NCBI GenBank assembly: GCA_020252385.1
Contig: JADCDC010000495.1
Coordinates: 1 to 16,415, forward strand
DNA length: 16,415 nucleotides
Direction of reading: 5' to 3'
Origin: Aestuariivirga sp.
GTDB taxonomy: Bacteria; Pseudomonadota; Alphaproteobacteria; Rhizobiales; Aestuariivirgaceae
This document shows, piece after piece, positions 1-6,900 of this stretch; within the stretch, counting starts at the first letter, position 1; every line of letters begins with the position of its first letter. The notes beneath the pieces were generated by a model, which saw only the letters and a program-made list of their open reading frames with translations, was not told where the DNA came from and made no database searches. The translations under genes were made by a program, and so were the position numbers.

Positions 1-1
1 G

Positions 2-295
2 ACGCCGGAAGGACTCATGCCCGCGCCTGGCGCGATCGCGGCGCTTTATGAGGAGATGGGCGGCAAGGTCACCTGGATCGGCAAGCCCTACCCCGAGATC
101 TACCGCGAGGCCGCCCGCCTCATCGGCAATCCGAAGCCCATCCTCTGCGTCGGCGACAGTGCCGAGCATGACGTGGCCGGCGGCCGGGGCGCTGGCTTCG
201 CCACACTCCTCGTGCTGCAGGGCGTCTCGCAGGGCCATGACCCTCGAACCCTCTCTCCCGCCCCCGATTACGTGATGGAGTCCTTTCAATGGTAG
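2..295 (+). CDS. HAD-superfamily class IIA hydrolase, 3' part only
   Basis: This is the C-terminal 97 residues of a haloacid dehalogenase-type phosphatase; the frame is open to the left window edge, so the start and the catalytic N-terminal DxD motif lie outside. Visible is the conserved HAD-IIA end: an MPAPGAIAA stretch after the cap domain, then GKPYPEIY (the motif III lysine in the GKP sequence), then CVGDSAEHDVAGGRGAGFATLLVLQG, which holds the motif IV acidic residues that bind Mg2+. This pattern fits the NagD-like/TIGR01459 HAD-IIA subfamily, cytoplasmic enzymes that dephosphorylate small phosphorylated metabolites. The substrate cannot be told. The stop codon overlaps the start of the following aldolase gene by 7 bp, so the two are almost certainly co-transcribed and translationally coupled. 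Confidence 0.85.
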   Translation, partial: TPEGLMPAPGAIAALYEEMGGKVTWIGKPYPEIYREAARLIGNPKPILCVGDSAEHDVAGGRGAGFATLLVLQGVSQGHDPRTLSPAPDYVMESFQW

Positions 296-1269
296 AGCTC
301 GACCAGCTCCGCGCCCTCTCGGCCCGCGTCGGCGCAGATCCGCTGCTCGTGCAGGCGGCAGGCGGCAACACCTCGCTCAAGGATCAGGGCGTCATGTGGA
401 TCAAGGCGTCCGGCACCTGGCTGAAGGATGCGCTGGCGCGTGACATCTTCGTTCCCCTTGATCACGCCGCCATCATGGCCGCACTGGCGCGCAATGACCC
501 GGCTTGTGACTCCTGCACCGCCTTCGTCCGCACCGATCTCAACTCGACCGGCCTCCGCCCCTCGATCGAGACGACGGTGCATGCCCTGATGCCGCAGCGC
601 GTGGTGGTGCATGTCCATTGCGTCAACACCATCGCCTGGGCGATCCGCAGCGATGCCGAAGCCCGCCTTGCGGAGAGGCTGCAGGGCTTCGACTGGGCCT
701 TCATCCCCTATGCCCGCCCCGGCCTGCCGCTGGCCGATGCCATCGCCGCGCGCCTGCGGCCGGGCGTCGACGTGCTCGTGCTCGGCAATCACGGCCTCGC
801 CGTCGCAGCGGAGAGTGTGGCGGCGGCCGAAGCCCTGCTCGATCGCGTGGTCGCCGCGGTGAAGCGTCCGGTCCGCCCCGCCGCAGCGCCGGACCGCGCG
901 GCGCTCGAAGCGCTCTGCGAGGGCAAGCCCTACCGGCCCGCGGAGATGGACGAGACCCATGCGCTCGCAACCGATCCCCTGGCGCTCAAGCGCGGCGAGC
1001 GTGCCGTCTTCTACCCCGATCACGTGGTCTTCCTCGGCGTGGGCGTGGCCACGGACTTCGTGGGCGATCCGCCGCTCGTCGCCCTGCCGGGCGAGGGGGT
1101 GCTGATCCGCAATGATGCCAAGCCCGCCATCGAGCCGATGGGCCGCTGCCTCGCCGACGTCATGCGCCGCGTCGAGCCGCAAGACCCCCTCACCGCCCTC
1201 ACCGAGACCGACATAGACCGCCTCGTCAACTGGGACGCCGAGAAATATCGCCAGACGCTGAAGGTCTAG
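289..1269 (+). CDS. class II aldolase/adducin family protein (RhaD-like, COG3347 type)
   Basis: A 326-residue protein with the class II aldolase fold. Visible motifs: GGNTS at residues 25-29 and KASGTWL at 39-45 (phosphate-binding loops), PSIETTVH at 91-98 with the candidate catalytic Glu94, HVHCVNT at 108-114 with metal-ligand histidines 108 and 110, and GNHGL at 166-170 with a third histidine. The C-terminal extension ending NWDAEKYRQTLKV resembles the aldolase part of the bifunctional rhamnulose-phosphate aldolase/dehydrogenase family, but there is no dehydrogenase domain. It probably cleaves or epimerises a sugar phosphate using a divalent metal in the cytoplasm; the substrate is unknown. 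The start ATG overlaps the upstream HAD gene by 7 bp and has GGAG eight bases upstream. The pairing suggests one short sugar(-phosphate) pathway. The family is sure, the substrate is not. Confidence 0.85.
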   Translation: MVELDQLRALSARVGADPLLVQAAGGNTSLKDQGVMWIKASGTWLKDALARDIFVPLDHAAIMAALARNDPACDSCTAFVRTDLNSTGLRPSIETTVHALMPQRVVVHVHCVNTIAWAIRSDAEARLAERLQGFDWAFIPYARPGLPLADAIAARLRPGVDVLVLGNHGLAVAAESVAAAEALLDRVVAAVKRPVRPAAAPDRAALEALCEGKPYRPAEMDETHALATDPLALKRGERAVFYPDHVVFLGVGVATDFVGDPPLVALPGEGVLIRNDAKPAIEPMGRCLADVMRRVEPQDPLTALTETDIDRLVNWDAEKYRQTLKV

Positions 1270-1275
1270 GTGAAG

Positions 1276-1403
1276 TTTCCCTCCCCCTTGTGGGGAGGGA
1301 CCAAGGGTGGGGGTCGCTCCGGCGCCGGAGCACATGTGCGAGCGAGGATCGCAGGCATCTCCCGACCCCCACCCCTGCCCCTCCCCACAAGGGGGAGGGG
1401 AAC
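1276..1403. repeat. MITE-like inverted repeat (family A), complete copy
   Basis: A roughly 128 bp element in the gap between the aldolase gene and a convergent small gene. The left arm (about 1276-1315) and right arm (about 1362-1403) are near-perfect inverted copies. Each arm contains a hairpin CCCTCCCC-CTTGT-GGGGAGGG followed by a G/C-rich run reading GGGTGGGGGTCG on the outward strand. The middle (about 1316-1361) is unique. The hairpins could also end transcription from both convergent genes, although no T-run follows. No coding capacity, so any movement would need a transposase elsewhere. Confidence 0.7.
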
Positions 1404-1416
1404 CAGGTGGAACCTT

Positions 1417-1722
1417 CTAGGCTTTCCCTTGCTCAGGCAGAACGACACTCCAACGCCCATAGTATTTCCGCTCATGTCCCCAGTAGCCCGGCAAGGGCGG
1501 ATCGAAATGCACGAGAAGCCACGGCAACTTGCCAGGGAAATAGTTCAGTATCTGCTGGTAGGTGCCTACATACCCTTCTGCTTCGTCCCGCACCTGCGTC
1601 ACGCCAGATTCGAGACCGTGGTGCAGTTCGAGCAGCCGGTAAGCTTTCGACCTCAAAGCGCCGGACGTCTCGATCAGTTCGTCGCGAAGGGTCAAGAGCT
1701 TGTGGGCTTCCTCAATGCTCAA
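1417..1722 (-). CDS. hypothetical protein, small, possibly acquired
   Basis: I do not recognise this 101-residue protein. The N-terminal half is predicted helical and charged (LSIEEAHKLL..LRDELIE); the C-terminal half is rich in Pro, Trp and Tyr (LPWLLVHFDPPLPGYWGHE, then RKYYGRWSVVLP). No signal peptide or membrane segment is evident. The start is chosen at a TTG because AGGGAGGAG lies just upstream, with six bases between its GGAGG core and the TTG, an excellent Shine-Dalgarno. The frame also extends to an ATG at 1767 and a GTG at 1773 that have no ribosome binding site, and a small hairpin (1740-1754) would fall inside that longer reading frame. By eye its GC content is clearly lower than that of its neighbours, which with the flanking repeats hints at horizontal acquisition. 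It stands alone, convergent with the aldolase gene. Confidence 0.6.
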   Translation of the reverse strand: MSIEEAHKLLTLRDELIETSGALRSKAYRLLELHHGLESGVTQVRDEAEGYVGTYQQILNYFPGKLPWLLVHFDPPLPGYWGHERKYYGRWSVVLPEQGKA

Positions 1723-1739
1723 CTTTCTCCTCCCTCGCC

Positions 1740-1754
1740 TGGCTGACTGAGCCA
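1740..1754 (-). promoter_or_regulatory. small hairpin upstream of the ribosome binding site
   Basis: TGGCT (1740-1744) and AGCCA (1750-1754) form a 5 bp stem with a five-base loop. On the minus strand this lies immediately 5' of the AGGGAGGAG ribosome binding site (1735-1727) of the small hypothetical gene, so it would be in its leader. The stem is short and may be chance. Confidence 0.25.
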
Positions 1755-1832
1755 AGGATATTGACATAAACACATGAGTCGTTGGAACGGAAATCTACTG
1801 GCATCAGATCGCCTGCGCCACAGTAGCTGGCG

Positions 1833-1873
1833 TTTCCCTCCCCCTTGTGGGGAGGGGAACCCGGTGGAACCGT
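1833..1873. repeat. family A repeat, solitary half copy / possible terminator
   Basis: TTTCCCTCCCCCTTGTGGGG and the following GGTGGAACC-TCTA segment repeat the outer end of the 1276-1403 element (compare about 1391-1418). The core is the hairpin CCCTCCCC-CTTGT-GGGGAGGG. It sits directly downstream of the methyltransferase stop codon (minus strand), just as the other copy sits directly downstream of the small hypothetical gene's stop, so it may act as a 3' mRNA stabilising or terminating hairpin. Confidence 0.6.
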
Positions 1874-2698
1874 CTACCGCCTACCCGCCTCGAAAACACA
1901 GGCGCAGTAGCCATCGCGCAGCGGGCGGAGCAGCGTGTCGAGCAGGAACCTGGGGATTGGCAGCGCGCGGAGTTCGCTCGCCCGCGCCAGGATCGAGGTG
2001 CGGGCCAGCTGGCGGTAGCCCTGCCTCGTCACGCGGCGCGCCGGCTCGTCCGTCATGTCGCTGGCGAAATGCCCGCCGATGGCGGCGAGCCGCTTCCTCA
2101 CAGCACCGCCGTGGCGGTCGGCGAAGCGCTTCGTCATCAGGTCGATGAACAGCGTGTGGCGCGGGAAGGCCCACGACAGCGCGGTGAGCGTCGACCTGAG
2201 CTGTGCTTCGCTGAGATACATGCTCACCCCCTCCATGACGATGACCGGCGCCTCGCCGGCGAAGGGCTCCAGGCGGTCCGCAAGCGACTCGGTGGCGAAG
2301 TCGATGGCGATGCGGTTGAGCGGCTGGGGTGCGCGGGCGGCGGGCAGCAGGCGCTCCTTCTCCGCGATCAGGCCCGGCTGGTCGAGTTCCACCCAGCGCC
2401 CGCCCGGCAGCCGGAAGGCGCGTGCGTCGAAGCCAGCGCCGATCAGGATCACCAGCTGCTCGGGGTCGGCCAGCAGCCGGTCCCGCAGCCAGTCGTCGAA
2501 GATCCTTGCGCGCGTAGCACCGGCGGCGTTGGCCAGGCGGAGGTCGGCGAAGGGCTGGAACAGCTGGCGCGCCTCCTCGTCCATGAACAGTTCGGCGAAG
2601 TGGTCGCCGCAGATCGGCGCCTTCTTCTGCGCATCGGCCCAGCGCACGCCGAGGCAGTACCACGCCGTCCGCGTCACGCCCGTGATGTTCTCGATCAT
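1874..2698 (-). CDS. class I SAM-dependent methyltransferase, LCMT family
   Basis: A 274-residue cytoplasmic protein of the leucine carboxyl methyltransferase family (Pfam LCMT, PF04072; includes bacterial polyketide-associated and uncharacterised O-methyltransferases). The SAM-binding motif I is ILIGAGFDARAFRL at residues 84-97, corresponding to the family's LGAGLDTRAYRL; VELDQP at 103-108 supplies the acidic residue that binds the ribose hydroxyls; IVMEGVSMYL at 153-162 is the family's EGxxMYL motif IV. Length is normal for the family. The ATG is preceded by GAGGG with a five-base gap, a good ribosome binding site. It is transcribed divergently from the SDR gene across a 71 bp gap that must hold both promoters. 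The methyl acceptor is unknown; bacterial members are probably small-molecule rather than PP2A methyltransferases. Confidence 0.85.
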   Translation of the reverse strand: MIENITGVTRTAWYCLGVRWADAQKKAPICGDHFAELFMDEEARQLFQPFADLRLANAAGATRARIFDDWLRDRLLADPEQLVILIGAGFDARAFRLPGGRWVELDQPGLIAEKERLLPAARAPQPLNRIAIDFATESLADRLEPFAGEAPVIVMEGVSMYLSEAQLRSTLTALSWAFPRHTLFIDLMTKRFADRHGGAVRKRLAAIGGHFASDMTDEPARRVTRQGYRQLARTSILARASELRALPIPRFLLDTLLRPLRDGYCACVFEAGRR

Positions 2699-2769
2699 GT
2701 TTCCCTCACCACCGAGACAGGATAAGACACGTTCTGCAACCCTCAGGCGACGAAGGCTGAAACCCGCTC

Positions 2770-3600
2770 ATGACGAGAACGATCCTGATCACCGGCTGTT
2801 CCTCTGGCATCGGCTGGCATTGCGCGCAAGGCCTGAAGGCGCGGGGCTGGCGCGTCATCGCCACGGCGCGGAAGCCCGATGACCTCGCCCGCCTGAAGGA
2901 TGAGGGCCTCGAGGCGCTGCCCCTCGACTATGCCGACCGGCACTCAGTCACGGCGCTGGCGGAGGAGGTGGCGGCGCGCTGCGGCGGCAGGCTCGATGCG
3001 CTGTTCAACAACGGCGCCTATGGCCAGCCGGGCGCGGTGGAGGACCTGACGCGCGAGGTGCTGGAGGCGCAGTTCGCCGCCAATGTCTTCGGCTGGCACC
3101 AGCTGACGCGCGAATGCTTGTCCCTCATGCGCGCCAACGGGCATGGCCGCATCGTCCAGTGCTCCTCCGTGCTGGGCCTCGTGGCGCTCAAGTGGCGCGG
3201 CGCCTACAATGCGTCCAAATTCGCGATCGAGGCGCTCTCCGACACGCTGCGCCTCGAATTGCGCGGCAGTCCCATGCACGTCTCGCTCATCGAGCCCGGC
3301 CCCATCGCCAGCAAGTTCACCGAGAATGCGCTGAGGCATTTCGAGCAGAACATCGACGAGGCGTCCTCGCACTACAAGGAGGCCTATGTGCGCCAGCGTG
3401 CCCGCATGGGGCGCGGCGGCTCGGCGCGCTACAAGCTGGGCCCGGAGGCGGTGCTGGAGGCGCTGGTGCATGCGATCGAGTCCGATCGCCCGCGCGCGCG
3501 CTACTATGTGACGAAGCCCACCCATTACATGGCCTTCGCCCGCCGCGTGTTGCCGCAGCGTCTCCTTGACCGCCTCCTCGACCGGGCCTCCGACGAATAG
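2770..3600 (+). CDS. SDR family NAD(P)-dependent oxidoreductase
   Basis: A 276-residue classical short-chain dehydrogenase/reductase. The dinucleotide-binding TGCSSGIG is at residues 8-15, NNGAYG at 80-85, the catalytic serine near 132-133, and the catalytic YNASK at 146-150 (Tyr146, Lys150), followed by EPGPI at 175-179. The arginine after the first strand (ATARKPDD) suggests NADP(H) preference. The sequence is most like the 17-beta-hydroxysteroid-dehydrogenase-like SDR group, which acts on alcohols or ketones of varied substrates; the substrate here cannot be inferred. The C-terminal helix-rich tail is of normal length. The ATG has only a weak GAAGG well upstream, so the start rests mainly on the position of the nucleotide-binding motif. 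Divergent from the methyltransferase gene. Confidence 0.9.
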   Translation: MTRTILITGCSSGIGWHCAQGLKARGWRVIATARKPDDLARLKDEGLEALPLDYADRHSVTALAEEVAARCGGRLDALFNNGAYGQPGAVEDLTREVLEAQFAANVFGWHQLTRECLSLMRANGHGRIVQCSSVLGLVALKWRGAYNASKFAIEALSDTLRLELRGSPMHVSLIEPGPIASKFTENALRHFEQNIDEASSHYKEAYVRQRARMGRGGSARYKLGPEAVLEALVHAIESDRPRARYYVTKPTHYMAFARRVLPQRLLDRLLDRASDE

Positions 3601-3684
3601 CGGCGCTGCCGCACCTTGACGGGAACCGGGCTTTGGGCCCAAGGGTTCGGAACGTCTTCACCTTCCCGTTTTCCGGAGCGTCAA

Positions 3685-3870
3685 GTGATCATCGATTATC
3701 TGGGCTACATCGCGGTCGGCGCGGTCCTCGTGGTGCTGCTCATGGGCCTCGTCAACATGTTCCGCGGCGGCTCCTCCAATACCTCCCAGAAACTCATGCG
3801 CTGGCGCGTCGGGCTGCAGTTCGTGGCGATCATCATCCTGATGCTGGGCCTCTACCTGTCGCAGCGATAA
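3685..3870 (+). CDS. twin transmembrane protein, HIG1 domain family
   Basis: A 61-residue inner-membrane protein with two hydrophobic segments (about residues 5-25 and 42-58) joined by a positively charged loop containing QKLMRWRVGLQ, the signature of HIG1_N (hypoxia-induced gene 1) domain proteins. Bacterial members of this size are common in Hyphomicrobiales and are annotated as twin transmembrane proteins; mitochondrial relatives are respiratory-supercomplex factors, but a respiratory role here is only an analogy. The start is a GTG preceded by GGAG with a six-base gap. The frame extends upstream to 3616 but those residues are polar, not conserved-looking and lack a ribosome binding site. 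It precedes the YkvA-like gene by 62 bp. Confidence 0.8.
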   Translation: MIIDYLGYIAVGAVLVVLLMGLVNMFRGGSSNTSQKLMRWRVGLQFVAIIILMLGLYLSQR

Positions 3871-3873
3871 TCC

Positions 3874-3902
3874 TTGAACCGGGGCGCACGGCTTCCCACT
3901 TA
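3874..3902 (+). promoter_or_regulatory. possible sigma-70 promoter for the YkvA-like gene
   Basis: TTGAAC (3874-3879), a 17-base spacer and CACTTA (3897-3902) lie between the HIG1-domain gene and the YkvA-like gene. The -35 is good and the -10 poor, so this is only suggestive. Confidence 0.25.
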
Positions 3903-3932
3903 CTTGCGCGTCGCAGTGGAGGAGGGTGTCCG

Positions 3933-4280
3933 ATGGTGCTGAGCCGAGACGAAGCCGAGGTGAAGGAGAAGTTCTTCCCCAAGCTCGCCCGCGTCATGTC
4001 GCGTGTTCCCTTCGCGGAGGACCTGCTCGCCGCCTATTACTGCGCCTTCGACTCCGCAACACCGGTGCGCGCCCGCGGTGTCCTCATCGGCGCGCTCGCC
4101 TATTTCATCCTGCCGATCGACCTGATGCCGGACATCGCCCTGGGCCTCGGCTTCACCGATGACCTCGCCGTGCTGCTCGCCGCCTTCAAGGTGGTGACGA
4201 CGCATGTGACGCCCGCGCACCGCGCCCGCGCGCGCATGGCCCTCGATCGCCTCAGGGCGGGAGAGCGCGTCGCCGCGTGA
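3933..4280 (+). CDS. YkvA family protein (DUF1232)
   Basis: A 115-residue protein with the DUF1232 signature YFILPIDLMPD at residues 57-67 followed by GFTDDLAVLLAAF. The signature segment is hydrophobic and family members are thought to associate with membranes; no biochemical function is established. The start ATG is preceded by GGAGGAGGG with a six-base gap, an ideal ribosome binding site, which excludes the longer in-frame extension to 3633 that would overlap the HIG1-domain gene. The last 29 bp overlap, tail to tail, the end of the EamA transporter gene on the other strand. Confidence 0.85.
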   Translation: MVLSRDEAEVKEKFFPKLARVMSRVPFAEDLLAAYYCAFDSATPVRARGVLIGALAYFILPIDLMPDIALGLGFTDDLAVLLAAFKVVTTHVTPAHRARARMALDRLRAGERVAA

Positions 4281-5160
4281 CGATCAGCACGGCGGCGGCG
4301 CACACCGCCATGCCGAGGATCTGGACGAGGCTCAGCGTTTCGCCGAACAGCCCATAGGCCATCAGTGCCGATACGCCCGGCACGAGGAAGATCAGGCTCG
4401 ACACGCGGCCCACGTCACCGAGCCTGATCAGCAGCATCAGCAGCGTGATGGCGCCCAAGGACAGCACGATCACCGACCAGCCCAGCGCGAACCACGCCTC
4501 GAACGTGCCGTCAAAGCGCATCTCCTCGAAAAGAAACGCCGGGATCAGCACGGCAAGGCTTGCGCCCACATATTGCCAGGCCCCGCCGCTCGCGAGGTTC
4601 AGCGCCGTCGCGAAGCGCTTCTGGTAGACGGTCCCGAACGAGATCGACAGCGCCCCCAGCACATTGACCGCGGTGGTGAGCGGCGTGATGCCGCCCGTCC
4701 CCGCCAGCTGGAGCTTCGGCGACACGACGAGGGCGACCCCCAGTATGCCCACCATGAGGCCCACCCAGTGGCGGGCCGAAATCGTCTCCTTCACGATGGC
4801 TGCGGCCAGGATGGCCGTCATCAGCGGCTGGAGACCCACGATCAGGGCGGAAACGCCCGCCGGCATGCCATGCGCCACCGCCCAGTAGACGGGCCCCAGG
4901 TAGCCCCCGTGCAGGAAGGCACCCGCAACGCTGGCATGAAACGCCTGTTTCGCACCAGGCCAGGGTGCCGCCAGCGCGAGCGCGATGAGCGCGAAGAGCA
5001 CGCCTGCGATCGGAAACCTTATGCCGAGAAAGGTCAGCGGATCGGCATGGGGGGCCGACAGTCTTGCAACCACGAAGCCCGTTGCCCACATGAGTACGAA
5101 GAGGACAGGAGCCGCGGCGGTCAGCAGGCGGATGGCAGGCGTGTGTTGCACGGCGGCCAT
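4252..5160 (-). CDS. DMT family transporter (EamA domain)
   Basis: A 302-residue polytopic inner-membrane protein with about ten hydrophobic segments arranged as two EamA repeats (roughly residues 14-145 and 158-295). The opening APVLFVLMWATGFVVARL with downstream PLTFLGIRFPIAG is typical of the first repeat, and LGDVGRVSSLIFLVPGVSAL with ALFGE-like YGLFGETLSL of the second. Drug/metabolite transporters of this type are secondary exporters of amino acids or small metabolites; the substrate is unknown. The ribosome binding site is weak (CGGGCAA before the ATG). It is divergent from the DUF533 gene across 59 bp, and convergent with the YkvA-like gene with 3' overlap. Confidence 0.9.
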   Translation of the reverse strand: MAAVQHTPAIRLLTAAAPVLFVLMWATGFVVARLSAPHADPLTFLGIRFPIAGVLFALIALALAAPWPGAKQAFHASVAGAFLHGGYLGPVYWAVAHGMPAGVSALIVGLQPLMTAILAAAIVKETISARHWVGLMVGILGVALVVSPKLQLAGTGGITPLTTAVNVLGALSISFGTVYQKRFATALNLASGGAWQYVGASLAVLIPAFLFEEMRFDGTFEAWFALGWSVIVLSLGAITLLMLLIRLGDVGRVSSLIFLVPGVSALMAYGLFGETLSLVQILGMAVCAAAVLIVTRRRALPP

Positions 5161-5219
5161 TTGCCCGGATTTTCGCGGCTAGGCGAGCAATTCATCACTT
5201 CATTACCTGGGGAGCAGGC

Positions 5220-5921
5220 ATGTTCGATCCGCAAAAGTTGCTGGAACAGTTTCTGGGGGGCGGCAAGGCCCCCGGCGGGAGCGGCAAGTCCGGGCCCTCG
5301 CCCGATTTCATGAAGGGGCTTGCCACCGGCGGCGTCGCTGGTGGCCTCGCCGGCATCCTGCTGGGCGGCAAGTCGTCCAAGAAGATGGCCAAGGGTGCGC
5401 TCAAGGTCGGCGGCACAGCTGCCCTCGCGGGCCTCGCCTACAAGGCCTACACCCAGTGGCAGGCGTCCAAGAACGCCGCGCCCCAGGCCGAGGTTCAGCC
5501 CCCCATGAAGGACATCACGCCGAAGCCCGAGGGCACGCCCTTCCTGCCGTCCCTGCCGCAGCAGCGTGACAACATGAGCCTCGCCATCCTCCGCGCCATG
5601 ATCGCCGCCGCCAAGGCCGATGGCCACATCGACGCGACAGAGCAGCAGCGCATCTTCGGCAAGCTCGACGAGCTTGAACTCGACACCGAGGAGAAGGCCT
5701 TCGTCATCGACGAGCTGAGGAAGCCCCTCGACATCGACGCCGTCGTTGCCGCCGCGACGACGCCCGAACTGGCGCTCGAGATCTACGCCGCCTCGGTCCT
5801 CGCGATCGATCCGGACGATCCGGCCGAGCAGGCCTATCTCGCCATGCTCGCCTCGCGCCTCAAGCTCGACCCCGGCCTCAAGCACGCCGTCGAGAAGGAA
5901 GCGGCAAAGACGGTGGCCTGA
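5220..5921 (+). CDS. DUF533 / TerB-like tellurite-resistance domain protein (YebE-like)
   Basis: A 233-residue protein. Residues 1-30 are Gly/Ser/Pro-rich, and residues 33-80 form a glycine-rich hydrophobic stretch (LATGGVAGGLAGILLGG, then VGGTAALAGLAYKAY) likely to be membrane-inserted or membrane-associated. The C-terminal half (about 112-230) is the all-helical DUF533/TerB-like domain, with LRAMIAAAKADGHIDATEQQR carrying the acidic, metal-binding-type D-G-x-I-D pattern of TerB domains. E. coli YebE is the usual reference; the biochemical function is unknown, and resistance to tellurite should not be assumed. GGGGAG precedes the ATG at good distance. The BrkB gene follows after 27 bp on the same strand, so the two probably form an operon. 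Confidence 0.85.
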   Translation: MFDPQKLLEQFLGGGKAPGGSGKSGPSPDFMKGLATGGVAGGLAGILLGGKSSKKMAKGALKVGGTAALAGLAYKAYTQWQASKNAAPQAEVQPPMKDITPKPEGTPFLPSLPQQRDNMSLAILRAMIAAAKADGHIDATEQQRIFGKLDELELDTEEKAFVIDELRKPLDIDAVVAAATTPELALEIYAASVLAIDPDDPAEQAYLAMLASRLKLDPGLKHAVEKEAAKTVA

Positions 5922-5948
5922 GCCGGAGCGATGCTCTATTGAGCAGCC

Positions 5949-6836
5949 ATGACGGCCAAGCCCGAGGATGACGGCCCCACCATTGCCATGCTGGCGCGCG
6001 AGAGCTTCTACCGGCTCTTCGCGGATGAGGCGATTCCGCTCGCCGGCAACATCGCCTTCCGCACCGTCTTCTCGGTCTTCCCCTTCCTGATCTTCCTCAC
6101 GGCACTCGCCGGCTTCTTCGGCAACGACAACCTGGCCGAGGGTGTCGTCACCTTCCTCTTGGGCGTGGCGCCGGCCGAACTGGTGAAGCCGCTCGTGCCG
6201 GAAATCCGCTCGATCCTCACCGTGCCGCGCACCGGGCTTCTCTCGCTCTCGGCACTCATCACCATCTGGAGCGCCATGGGCGGTGTCGACAGCGTGCGCG
6301 TCGGCCTCAACCGCGCCTATGACCTGCGCGAGACGCGCAGCACGCTGTGGCTCTATTTCCAGAACATCCTGTTCGTCATCGGCTCGGCGGTCTTCCTCCT
6401 GGTCTTCGCGCTGCTCATCGTCTTCGCGCCGGTGATGATCCAGGTGATCGAACTCCATGCCCCCGCACTGCGCGGCCATTTCGTCACCATCGAGCAGCTG
6501 CGCTACCCGATCGGCATCGTGCTCCTCACCTTGGGCGTGCTGTTCTGCCACCGCGTGCTCCCGGCCAAGCCCAGGAGCGTGCTGTCAGTGCTGCCGGGCG
6601 TCATCCTCACCGTGGCGGTGTGGGTCATCATGTCCTCCGCCTTCTCGATCTACCTCGTCAACTTCAACACATTCGCCTCGACCTATGCCTCGCTCTCCGG
6701 CATCTTCGCGGCGATGTTCTTCGTCTATCTCGCCGCCCTCGTGCTGATCCTCGGCGGCGAGGTGAACCGCGTCCTCGAGGTGCGCCGCATCATGCGCATG
6801 CAGCGCTTCAGGGAGCAGGGCGACGGCGAGGTGTGA
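5949..6836 (+). CDS. YihY/virulence factor BrkB family membrane protein
   Basis: A 295-residue inner-membrane protein with six predicted hydrophobic segments. The family pattern is clear: AGNIAFRTVFSVFPFLIFL at residues 32-50, WSAMGGVDSVRVGLNRAY at 107-124, and the strongly conserved FNTFASTYASLSGIFAAMF near 239-257 followed by LGGEVNR at 268-274. YihY-family proteins are conserved inner-membrane proteins; the old assignment as RNase BN was withdrawn, and Bordetella BrkB was linked to serum resistance. Role here unknown. The ribosome binding site is weak (GAGC near the ATG), which fits translation coupled to the DUF533 gene 27 bp upstream. A repeat element follows the stop. Confidence 0.9.
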   Translation: MTAKPEDDGPTIAMLARESFYRLFADEAIPLAGNIAFRTVFSVFPFLIFLTALAGFFGNDNLAEGVVTFLLGVAPAELVKPLVPEIRSILTVPRTGLLSLSALITIWSAMGGVDSVRVGLNRAYDLRETRSTLWLYFQNILFVIGSAVFLLVFALLIVFAPVMIQVIELHAPALRGHFVTIEQLRYPIGIVLLTLGVLFCHRVLPAKPRSVLSVLPGVILTVAVWVIMSSAFSIYLVNFNTFASTYASLSGIFAAMFFVYLAALVLILGGEVNRVLEVRRIMRMQRFREQGDGEV

Positions 6837-6850
6837 CGCGCGTTTCCCTC

Positions 6851-6900
6851 CCCTTCTCATTCCTCGCCCCCCACACCCCCTTCTCATTCCTCGCCCCCAC
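6851..6900. repeat. short direct duplication at the left edge of repeat B1
   Basis: CCCTTCTCATTCCTCGCCCC occurs twice, at 6851-6870 and 6878-6897, 27 bp apart, with the same C-rich continuation. The second copy runs into the left arm of the palindromic element at 6887-7017. It looks like partial duplication of the element's end. Confidence 0.7.

Noticed and set aside
286..1335. 349-residue open frame antisense to the aldolase gene
   Set aside because: The translation is rich in Gly, Arg, His and Glu in the way high-GC antisense frames usually are, has no recognisable motif, and lies opposite a gene with clear catalytic motifs.
1270..1769. Plus-strand frames of about 158 residues through the family A repeat
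   Set aside because: They translate the repeat itself (PSPLWGGTKGGG, PPPLPLPTRG), a common artefact, and end opposite the small minus-strand gene.
5121..6551. 476-residue open frame on the minus strand opposite the DUF533 and BrkB genes
   Set aside because: It runs across two real genes and an intergenic gap, with a composition (Glu, Asp, Arg, Gly, His) typical of antisense frames in GC-rich genomes.
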